DNA from: Diospyros lotus
Taxonomy: Eukaryota; Streptophyta; Magnoliopsida; Ericales; Ebenaceae
Assembly (NCBI RefSeq): GCF_014633365.1
Contig: NC_068338.1
Coordinates: forward strand, 27,344,291-27,408,290
Direction: 5' to 3'
Length of the DNA stretch: 64,000 nt
Shown here: piece after piece, positions 47,142-58,000 of the stretch
How the letters are laid out: every line of letters starts with the position of its first letter
Position numbering within the stretch: the stretch's first letter is position 1
Translations under genes and position numbers: made by a program
Notes under the pieces: generated by a model
Databases searched by the model: none
Told to the model about the DNA's origin: nothing
The model's input: the letters and a program-made list of their open reading frames with translations, nothing else

Positions 47142-47305
47142 GTCTTGTCTATGTTCTTCTGCAGATTATTAATTAATAAGGTTGCTGGCTGGCTGGCTGG
47201 CTGTTGCAGTGAGAGTGATCCAACATAGGGGAAGAACAAAAACAAACTAAGGCTGCCCTTTTTGGCATGAATGATCATAGATAATAAGAGCAGGAACTTG
47301 GAGCA

Positions 47306-47314
47306 TATATAAAA
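47306..47314 (-). promoter_or_regulatory. possible TATA box of the STOP-like gene
   Basis: On the minus strand TTTATATATG lies about 165 bp upstream of the ATG at 47141. It is the best TATA candidate near the start. Low certainty in AT-rich DNA. Confidence 0.35.
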
Positions 47315-47329
47315 TCATGGAAGAAATTA

Positions 47330-49280
47330 ATTAATATTCTATTGTTGGTAGCAAGTAAGGTCAACTGTTAAGGTGAACTCATCCCAGATTCTACCTTCCC
47401 TGTATATTGCTCTATCTGTTAATATTTTATTTCTTTATAAATGATCAAATTAAGATTAATAACTTGGTCTTACTCCTGTGCTATATTATCTGTTAATATG
47501 TTCTCCTTTCACATAAAATGGTGATTACCATGAGTTGACTTTTTTTTCTTTTTTTTAAGTGCCGCCTTCTACCTTAGCATTTTCAACGTGATTCTATGTT
47601 ACACGAAAACAAAAACGAGAAATTATTTGTATCAGAAATGTGGAAATAGATATTTTTAAAAAAAAATAGACTTAAGGTCCGAAACAGAAATAGGTAACGT
47701 TTTAGAAATGAAAAAATAGCCCTTATGAAGTGTTTCCGTATAACATAGATAATACTGATACCAATTTTTTTATTGAGAAATTAGAATTTTAATTAATAAA
47801 AAGAGTAAATTAACTCATCTATGCATATATGTTTTTTTACTTTCTGCTATATACGAAAGATATTTTTTTTTCCTCTTAATAAATTTTAATTCCCGAGTCA
47901 GGTAAATAATGGTTAAAAAAATATCTCTGTGACGTAAATCTTCACGCTTCGAGTTTGAAATTTTCTCCTTTTATTTTAAGTCAAGTTGAAAGTTTCAAAT
48001 GGGTCATTCTCACACTATCCAATGACAACTAATCCTTTTTTTCAAAATATGATATCAATTTCTTTATAAATATTAGTTTGGAAAATTAAAAAATAAAATT
48101 ATGCTTAATTACACAATTGGCTTTTACTTTTTAGTCATTTATAATTAATATAATTTAAAATATAAAAATATTCCTAAAAAATAAGACGATGGTCATTATC
48201 AATTCTCCTATTTCATAGTATAATTATAAAAATATTTTTATAATTACGCAAAAAACTCTTGATGCTTAATTTTTTTTTAAAAAAAATAAAAATTGAAAAT
48301 TTAATTGCCAGTTACTATCAAATAAGCATTTATTTGAAATTACTTTTTGCATTTTGTTCTGTCTAAGGCTTTTTTTTATATTTTTTAAGCAAAAGAAATA
48401 ACAATCAAATAGACAAATAATTTTAATTTTTATTGAAAAGAAGTAAAAACGGCATTGAAGTTGGAAAAATAAAAAATATTAAAAATCGTGATTGATAATA
48501 ATTTCATAAATTATGTGGAGGTTAAAGGTATCATCTGCCTCTTTTATCTAATATTTTTTTAAATAAAAATATAATTTATGACTAATAATGATAATTTTTA
48601 TTATTATTTTAAAAATATTAAATCCCTAACAATGAACATCATTATAGTTATTTTAACGTTAAATTATTAGTTACATAGTAATACTTTATAGTAGTCATCA
48701 TTTTTTTTTTTATAATCTAGGTATTTAGGCTTTGTCTATCTAGTTTTACGGGAATTTGGTCTTCCCTCTTGATTCGGTTTTCGAGTAAATCGGATACGGT
48801 CGTAAATTCATATACTCTCAAACTGATTCAATTTTCGAGTAAATTGGATACGATCATAAATTCATACACTCTCCAACGAATACGTAATCAATCTTCACTA
48901 AATAAAATATTTATACCTCTTGATCCGAAAGCTACACAATCATGTTTATCATATCCGACAACTGTGCAAAATGAGAGGACCCGACAGCTAGCACAAATTA
49001 AAATTAAATTTGTTACTTGGTCAAAGTTTTGTTTTGTCCATGAGATAGATAATCCTAGGAAAATAAATAAGATTAATATTATGTTAACGAGTGCACAGGG
49101 GGGATGCAACGCACGTGAGCTTCCCAACTGGGATTAGGTTTAACAATTTTTTATTCGTTTTTAAAGGAGGTGTGACGTATCACAACTCTTTAACTTACTA
49201 ACAATTAAAAGTCATCTCAAACAAATTTATTTATTACATTAATAATTAAAAGAAAAAAATTATCATTACATTACATTTCT
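47330..49280. other. AT-rich intergenic DNA
   Basis: No gene. A diverged direct repeat of about 65 bp (CGAGTAAAT.GGATACG.TC, near 48781-48805 and 48835-48858) lies inside the 122-codon frame at 48769-49137, which matches nothing I recognise. Confidence 0.5.
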
Positions 49281-49283
49281 CTT

Positions 49284-50270
49284 AGGCCCGTCTCATAGCT
49301 AATTTTTTTCAAGAAAAAGATATATTTTTTTTTTAATTTCACATTTATGGTCACGTGGGTGAATTTTCCTTTAAATCATGAAAATTAAATTCTTTGGAGA
49401 AAAGATATAGAATTTTCTTGACAATTGAAAGTAACTAACTTACTGAGCGAGAAAGTCAAAGAGGCAACAAGTGAGAGAACAAGGAGACAGTCGACGGCCG
49501 GCGAGGGCAACGGGGTGACTGGCGAGGCAACGAGAGTGAGGCGGAGATCGAGTCAGCCCCAGCAAGCAACTGAACTGGATAGAGGCAAAAGTGACTGAGC
49601 GAGATGAGCGACTAGTGACCAATGAGGGCGAGCGAGTCAACGACAATCCGAGTCGTCCAACAAAAACAAGAAAGCTAGGGATGGAAAATGGCAAGGAGTG
49701 GGCAACAGTAGCAAGCAAAGCAAGAGAAAGAGAACGGCAAGGGGTGGGCGATAGCAAGGGAATGAGGAAGAAGGGCATGGGAATGAGAGAGATTTTGCAA
49801 AATAATATATGTTTTAGTTGTAATAATTAATAAATACAGATGTGTAAAAATAAAAAATTATGTATAAATTAATAAATTTGGAAAACAAAAAAAAATTAAT
49901 TTTGTGGTTTTATTTCTTTAGGGAAATGATTTAATTAACCTAAAATACATTATTATTTTAATTTTTCTATACAAGATTCAATATTTTTCAATACATTTTC
50001 ACCATTAAATTTCATGGAAAATGTCATTTTTCATAAAAAATAATACCTATCAAACATGAAATACTAGAAAAATAACCAAATTCTATAAAAAAAAAATATT
50101 ATCAATCAAACACCAAAAGATAGAAAATAACATCATTTTCTAAGTAAAAAATTATACCAATCAAAAAACTTAAACTTTCAATTTTCATAATTCATTTTCC
50201 CTACAATTTAATTCCTAAAATTTATTTTTTTTCACCTAAATTTTACCCTTACAATCAAACGCACCCTTAG
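49284..50270. mobile_element. possible non-autonomous DNA transposon with GA-rich core
   Basis: The segment is bracketed by TTA|GGCCCGTCTCAT on the left and CAAACGCACCC|TTA on the right. It contains a GA-rich, GCGAG-type core (49443-49790) like that in the 27.3-28.4 kb repeat, and several AATCAAAC blocks at its right side. TTA/GGG-type ends suggest PIF/Harbinger, but the inverted repeats match poorly, so this is tentative. Confidence 0.3.
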
Positions 50271-51573
50271 TATTAAATATCACTCGAAATTTAATATATA
50301 GGATAATAGTTTAAAATTATAAAAAAAAATTGTTAAATAATAGATGTAGATGTAGAACCAAAAGTCGAAATTTGCGGCAGCTTGTTTGGAATCTTCAAAA
50401 GATTTTAATTTTAAAGTTTAAGGGAATTCTTGCATTTGAAATAAAAAAATATTATGAGAGTTAGAATTATATTTATCTTTTTAAACTTTAAAATTAAAAT
50501 TCTGATCAAGATCAGTTTAATTGTTAAAAAAATTAAAATTTTTAATCCTTGTTTATTTATTTTATTCCCACAAATACCCTCTCCCTTCTATTTATAATCT
50601 GTGGAATTTTCTCATGTTCCTGTATCTTCTTATATTTTCATTCTCATTTATTTTTCACATCTTTGTAATGTTAATTTTTTTACCCTATCTTAAAAGTTAG
50701 TAAAAAAAAAAAAAACTTGTGTGAAATTGTGTTTTTAATTAACATTTTGATTTAATTACTATATTTTTAATAATAAAATGTCATAGTTATTTATTGTTGT
50801 CATTGTTGTTTAAATACAATAATTAAAATTTATTTATTTCAAAGAAACTCACTAAGAGACTGACAAGGTCTAGGAAAAAACAAGGTTGTTTGAAAAAGTG
50901 TTCGAAGAGACTCGATCCACTATTCAGGAAGAATTGACTGTCTAGGAGAAGATAGTCTACAAATTAGAAAGAGGATTTATCCTAAACGGGCCCTCTAATG
51001 TTTAAGTTAAAAGATGACATGGTAAAGTCTAAATGAATGAAAAGTATGCAAAAGTATGTTATAAGATGTAATGGGTAGTATGGGAGAAAGGATTTTTTCA
51101 AGGAGAAGTGGAGTTGATAGGATGTCTAAGATGTGAAAGATCGAGCAAGCCAAAAGGAGAAAAGAGAGTCCTTCCATAGGAAAAGTGCAAGGGTATTTAT
51201 AGCCTTTATGACTAGAACACGAGACATGCATGCATAGGGGACATAGTACTCTCCCGACCTCAAGATGCGATGTTGTCCTAATCGTATATGGTATTGTCTC
51301 GAGGTTAAATAAAGAAAAAGACTTTCATGAGAAATCTCTTGAAAAAATGATCCTACAAAGAAAGGAGAGAATGTTTCAAACAAGTCACATTAAGCGAGAC
51401 AATATGGGGGCAAAGTTATCTAGAAGAAGGTTCACTCTTATTTTTGCTTAATAGCTTGATAAAGTGAATTTTGATGTATGAAATATTATTTTGAGAAAAC
51501 TAGATTCGATCGAAAAATTATTCATTGTTAAGTCTTGGAGAACTTCCACTCGAATATGGAACCTAGGTGCGTA
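50271..51573. other. AT-rich intergenic DNA
   Basis: No gene supported. Open frames at 51007-51451 show no family resemblance. Confidence 0.45.
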
Positions 51574-51581
51574 GGCAGCCC

Positions 51582-51761
51582 AGAGAGCGATTTTGTTCAC
51601 CCCTTTTAACGAGCTGACCATCACCCTCACTGTTTTTGTGAAGATGAAAAGTAACGGAACGACATTGGATAATTTTTTATTGTCGTTCCGTTACTTTTTA
51701 CCCTCACAAAAATAATGAGGGTGATGGTCACCCCGTTAAAGGGGTGAACAAAATCGCACTC
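51582..51761. mobile_element. foldback DNA transposon (MITE), 180 bp, with 8-bp target duplication
   Basis: The two halves are near-perfect inverted copies: the left has GCGATTTTGTTCACCCC..., CCATCACCCTCA and AAAAGTAACGGAACGAC, and the right has the reverse complements in reverse order, leaving a loop of about 20 nt near 51660. The element is bounded by GGCAGCCC on both sides (51574-51581 and 51762-51769). An 8-bp duplication fits hAT (8 bp); the long TIR would also suit a Mutator-type foldback (8-9 bp). No coding capacity. Confidence 0.8.
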
Positions 51762-52040
51762 GGCAGCCCGGGGCATGCATAATTTTTGGACTTTATTTTA
51801 TATATTTTTTATTTAATACGCTATTAAATATTACTCTATTTTATATTCGATTAATTATTACTTATAAAAAAAGAAAAGAAAAAATGATCCAATGGTTGTG
51901 CGACCATCACAATGGCAGAAGGCTTCGGGCGCCAAGGGCTTCCCTTTGCCTGAACGTTACAAAGCAGAAAATGGATAAGACGGGGGGACACACAAGCTCA
52001 CTCACCCAACCGAGGGAAGAGGATTCTAGCGAAGTTTGCA

Positions 52041-55000
52041 ATGGCATCGACTCTAGCGTGGAGCTCTTCCTCCTGGCTTCACACTTCTCACATGCCCAAG
52101 CACACGACCGAAACCATCAGAGTCTCAGACAGAGGCTCGGTATTGCCGTTGCCGGTGGTGGTGGCTCAAAAGAAAGCGAAGAAGACGCGTAAGGTTCGTT
52201 GTTTCTCAGCAATAGGAATTGGGTTTCGTCTTATTTTTTCTTCAATTTGCGGTTGTTTGTCCAATTCGGTGCTTAATTTTGATGTGCTTGTGGTGGGTGG
52301 ATCAGATAATACTGAAGGAGGATGTGGTGGACTTGGGAAAGAAAGGACAGCTCCTGGATGTCAAAGCTGGGTATTATAGGAATTATCTGTTTCCAATGGG
52401 CAAGGCCCAGATTGTCACTCCCATTCTTCTGAAGTAATGTACATTTGAACAATTTTCTAAGTTTGTTGATTTTTAATTTTTTACTTTAACTGTTGCATTA
52501 CTGTAGTTTCCAATTTGGTGCCAAAAGCATAACCCTTGTTAGTTTGGGCGAGTCTGCTTTCTTTTTGGGGGTAAGCAAACTGTTCGCTGAAATGATTCTG
52601 AGGGGCTAAGTTGTAATGCGGGCGTGGAGAATACATGAAGTTTGGTCATTTTAGAAGGGAGCTTTGTGGAACTTGTTTAGTTGATTGATGAATTGCTAAA
52701 ACCTGAAGTTTCTTATTTTTGAGGAAATTTTCTTTCCTTTTTTTTTTTTTAAATCTCTTGTCAATCGCATTGACAATGTGTTTGGGAGAGAGGATGGAAT
52801 GGGAAATAGGTGAAATGGGGTTCTCCTTGTTTGGGAGAGAATTATAATGAAATGGATGGAAATACTTTCCATCCGTTCTTCATATAGAGCTGAAGTAGCG
52901 GACTCCTTTGTAATTTTGGACTCACTGATATCTTAGACTTACAGTAGGAGGATTTAAGTAGGCTGTGCTCTAATGTTTTATATTTTCCAGGTCTGCTGTT
53001 ACCATAGGACATTATTTTTTATTTTTAAACTCATATCTGCCATAAATCACTTTCTTAGAAGATAACTGAAGTTTTGTTTATGGACATAATAGCAGGTATT
53101 TTGATTTGAAATGGTTGCAACAATAAGATTAGTGTTTTTGAGTGCCATCTTATATGGTATTTGAGTGGAAATATATGCATTCCATAAACCAGTGTTGGGA
53201 TAATAACCACCATCAGATGCATAGACCTTGCTTGCATAATGGCATGCTGCCAAATGGCTATTTCTATTCTTGGTTTCCCATAGTTGGTTGAATTGGCTGA
53301 ATGTAAACATAAATTTGGCATGTGGAACTAGTTGGATACCCTTACTATTGACCCTTCAAGGAGCTTTGTCTGGAGCTCTATTTGAGCTTCTTCAACAATT
53401 GATTCTGGCTTTTTTTTTTTTTGAAATCAATATCCTTTTACTGATTATATTTCTACAAAATATTTCACAGCTGAAAGAAAAAATAACTTCTCCTGTTAAT
53501 GTTACTTACACTTCCTTAATTAGCATCTTTTTGGGCTATGCTAAGCTGGGAATATGATTATGTGACTCTTTTGCGTGGGTAAATCTTTCTGGCATTTTAT
53601 CATAAAGAGAATATTTTTAAGAAGATACCAGGAACACTTCATCAACTAGTCAGTTTCTCTCTTGTTCTTTACCATGTCATTGTAATAAGTATATCTTTTC
53701 CTATATTATTGTTATTTGGCACCATGCAAGATGTTAATGTATTGTAACCTGTACAATCGGCCAAACCAACCAAGAGCAAGCGCGGTAAAAATAGAAACAG
53801 AAAATGAACGCAAGAACACAACGATATACGTGTTCGGATCAATCGATCCTACTCACGGTAGAGGCTCCGCCTCTAGTCAATCCACTAATAGCTTTCGGTT
53901 ACAACCAGATTACAAGATCACAAGAAGAACAAAAACGTATTGCAAATACATCAACTGAAATCAGAATCTAAATACAAGAACAAGTATATAATCTGTTCTA
54001 CCGATCTCAAGATCGTGTCAAGAATCTGAACTATCAGCTATACCAAATCTCTCACGCTTCAGGCGATTCAACAACAGAGATTTAAAACAATACAACCTTA
54101 CCGTGATTTTACCAATAAACCGAAGCCAAACGAACAAGAGAATGATTCACAAGCAAGAGAGAGTCTCACTTCGAAAGCGCCGAACGGAGGGTTTCAAGGG
54201 AGAGAGAGAATTGCAGATCTGTAGAGATTAGGGCAAGAAGCTGCCCTTAAATAGCTGCTGCAATCGGCTGGGCTTAGGCAAAGCAAATGGGCCACATGAA
54301 AGATGGGCTTGCTGCACAAAACTAATCTCGGCCCAAATGGCTAATGGCCCAGAATATAAACAGCAAAAATAGCTCACAATATAATCATCAATTTAATCAT
54401 GTATCCAATTAAACATTAGTTAAATGAAACCCAAATATATATAACAAAATACATACAAACAGCACATATCAGTTATATATAAAAAATACATTTTGAATTA
54501 TAATCCTAACAAATTCCACCTTGATTCAAGAATGGATTTATAGTGGAATTGACCAGAGACCTCTACAAACACTCCCAGCTACAATAGGAGCACATTGAGC
54601 AACAACACAGCTTGCTCAAACTTAAGCGAAAAAACGACTCAACTAATACATGCCTCATTTAAACCAACAGAAAACTCTATCAAGATTTCTATAAACAAGA
54701 CATCAGGGCTAAAAACTCAGCCTTCCATTAGACACAGAAATTTCCTAAGGTTCCACCTTAAGTCTGACAAATTTCCACCTCAAACTGTACATTATCAGTT
54801 TGTTCAGGTAAGTCTAATTCTACAAGGCCATCAAAATACTACAAGACCAGGCACACATCAACATCTAGAAGCAGGTCCTAGACTGAAAACCAGGAACTCA
54901 GAACAGCTCCCAACAAAGAGACAGAGAAAGCAACTTACAACCCATGGGAAACAAACACAGGCATCTATGGGAAATTCTACCCCATACCAAAAACAGGATT

Positions 55001-58000
55001 TATACAGCCCTCTAGGTTACAAACCTAAACAAATCCATTCATGCCTAACATGCTTAACTCTAACAGTTCTCTTATAACCAATGTGCCCTAGCCTTTTAAT
55101 GCCTAGACTCCAAGCCTACAGAGCTTCTATACTCTCATAACCATCAAGCAGGTTGGCTGATCCTTCTTTATACTTATTTTTCTCAAGATCCTTCTTTCTT
55201 TTAAAACACTCTTTCCTTAGGTGACCATCTTTCTTACAGTACCAGCAAGTCTTGGTTGTTGAGGGTCCCTTTCTTGACCCTCCAGTCATAGGTTTTTTCC
55301 TAGTGGCATTTCTATCTACTTGACCATTAACATGCAGTCCCTCTGCAGGAGTTGACATATTATCCCTCTTAACTTCAAGATCCCTAGATCTAAGAGCTGA
55401 CAATACATCTTCTAAGGTCAAAGAAGATCTACCATATTTAATTGCTGTTTTAAGATCTTTACAAGCTTCTGGCAAAGAGTTTAACAAAATAATAGCTTGA
55501 TTCTCATCAGAAATTTTTTCATCAGCATTGGCTAATTCTATTGTAATCACTTTAAATTCATCTAGATTTTCTTCTAGGGTTTTTGCAGGGTTCATTTTAA
55601 ATCCAAACACCTGTTCTTTCAAAAATATTTTATTAGTTAGAGACTTAGCCATATACAAGGACTCCAACTTAGACCATACCTTTGCAGTTGATTCTTCTTC
55701 ATTTACCTGGCGCAGGACATTGTCTGCTAGGCTGAGGATGATCAAAGAAAAAGCCATATCATCCATGTCCAGCCTTTCTTGGGCGGTCATGGAGAGTTGC
55801 TTATCCTTCTCCTCCTTTATTTCCAACAGAGCCTTCGCGCACCGGTGTTGGACAAGCACTGCTTTCATCTTTTTCTGCCACATACTAAAATTACCATGAC
55901 CATCAAATTTATCTATTTCAAATTTAGATGGAGCCATATAGAAAAAAAATTATAAGCAGGCTAAATAGAGATTAATCAAGAATCAAACAAGTTAGGCAGT
56001 CCTATTAGACTAGCTCCAAACCTTTTAAACAAATCAAATTTTAAACACTGATTTTAAAGAAAAAACAATTTTGGATTTTTTTTTTTTTTAAAAAATGAAA
56101 TCCAGAAATCAATACAATATTAGGCCAAAACAGAAAAAATTAACAACTGAACAAAAAAACTCAAGAATTCAGCAAAACAGTGAAACAAGATTAATAATCA
56201 GAGGATTAAAAAATTGTGCATTCAAAACATACGCTGCATAGTATTCAAGATTAACATGCTTGTTGAAACCTAACTTGTATTTAATCGCAACAATAAATCA
56301 ATCAGCAAGTAATCAGAATAAATGCAAAACACAGAATACACACAACAGATATGATTATGAAATTAGGGAAAACAAAACACATCCGAAAATTAGGGCAAAT
56401 GCGAAATTCCTTACCCAATCGAAGATCTGAAAAATGATCTTCGCGTTTACCTTTGAATCAGAAACGGTTCGGCCCGGATCTTGAATCCCTAAAGCTCTGA
56501 TACCAATTGTTAATGTATTGTAACCTGTACAATCGGCCAAACCAACCAAGAGCAAGCGCGGTAAAAATAGAAACAGAAAACGAACGCAAGAACACAACGA
56601 TATACGTGTTCGGATCAATCGATCCTACTCATGATAGAGGCTCCGCCTCTAGTCAATCCACTAATAGCTTTCGGTTACAACCAGATTACAAGATCACAAG
56701 AAGAACAAAAACGTATTGCAAATACATCAACTGAAATCAGAATCTAAATACAAGAACAAGTATATAATCTGTTCTACCGATTTCAAGATCGTGTCAAGAA
56801 TCTGAACTATCAGCTATACCAAATCTCTCACGCTTCAGGCGATTCAACAACAGAGATTTAAAACAATACAACCTTACCGTGATCTTACCAATAAACCGAA
56901 GCCAAACGAACAAGAGAATGATTCACAAGCGAGAGAGAGTCTCACTTCGAAAGCGCCGAACGGAGGGTTTCAAGGGAGAGAGAGAATTGCAGATCTGTAG
57001 AGATTAGGGCAAGAAGCTGCCCTTAAATAGCTGCTGCAATCGGCTGGGCTTAGGCAAAGCAAATGGGCCACATGAAAGATGGGCTTGCTGCACAAAACTA
57101 ATCTCGGCCCAAATGGCTAATGGCCCAGAATATAAACAGCAAAAATAGCTCACAATATAATCATCAATTTAATCATGTATCCAATTAAACATTAGTTAAA
57201 TGAAACCCAAATATATATAACAAAATACATACAAACAGCACATATCAGTTATATATAAAAAATACATTTTGAATCATAATCCTAACACAAGAGATGTAAA
57301 CTCTGGCCCTTGCCTGTTTCAACTCTTCTAATTGAAGCTCCCCCAAAATTCTTCACAATATTTTAGTTGAAAATGTATTTTATTTCTATGGGAATTGGGA
57401 ATCTTCTGCAGTATTGCGATTTTTGAGGTTCACTTCAGTAAAGTTTTCACAAATTCCTTGTCAACTAAACATTAACTTAATCATGCAACTTGGTTTTTCT
57501 CATTTAGAGGAAAACATGCATCCTTACGATGATTTGGATGCCAAAAGAATCTGTTTAGCATGATATTGCATGATACAATCATATTGGCATTACCATTTGC
57601 ATAGTGAGGGAAATGCAAGACACCCAAACATCTGCATGTGATTGGAAACGGTTAACCAGTATAAACATTTTTCTCAAGAGTAGAATTGTTTTAACATGCA
57701 TCTGATAGCCATATTTTTTATTTCCCAACAATTTATCACACCTCTTCAAACTAGAAGAATATCTGCAATTTTTTCTTGATGTACCTGTGATATTCGGTCA
57801 CAGTGCTTCTATGCCAACAGTCTGTTAATTGGAAGTTGGCCATCTCAGACATATTCTAACTTATTGGTTCTCAAATTATAATCCAAAGGTCCAACAACCA
57901 GTGTGTGATTTACATCCATGTTGAACAATAAGAATGGGCAAGTGTCTAGCTTACTGGGTAACAATGCAAGTTTAAATTCTTTAAAATATTATTCAAAGCA

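Larger units (their letters stand above)
53732..57287 (-). mobile_element. complete non-autonomous LTR retrotransposon with gag only (TR-GAG type), 3556 bp
   Basis: Two 780-bp LTRs (53732-54511 and 56508-57287) begin TGTTAATG and end CCTAACA, and are flanked by an exact 5-bp duplication CAAGA (53727-53731 and 57288-57292). On the minus strand the primer-binding site TGGTATCAGAGC (56494-56505, initiator Met-tRNA type) follows the 5' LTR (56508-57287), and a polypurine AAGGTGGAATT stretch precedes the 3' LTR. The interior is only 1996 bp and codes for gag alone; no protease, integrase or RT is seen. This is the layout of TR-GAG elements, mobilised by partners in trans. I count 7 differences between LTRs (0.9%), all transitions, so insertion is recent. 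It lies antisense in RPL9 intron 2. Confidence 0.92.

Noticed and set aside
48769..49137. 122-codon frame with internal repeat
   Set aside because: AT-rich, repeat-derived, no recognisable domain.
53716..53958. Two near-identical 75-80-codon frames (also 56507-56734)
   Set aside because: They are the same LTR sequence read twice, not duplicated genes.
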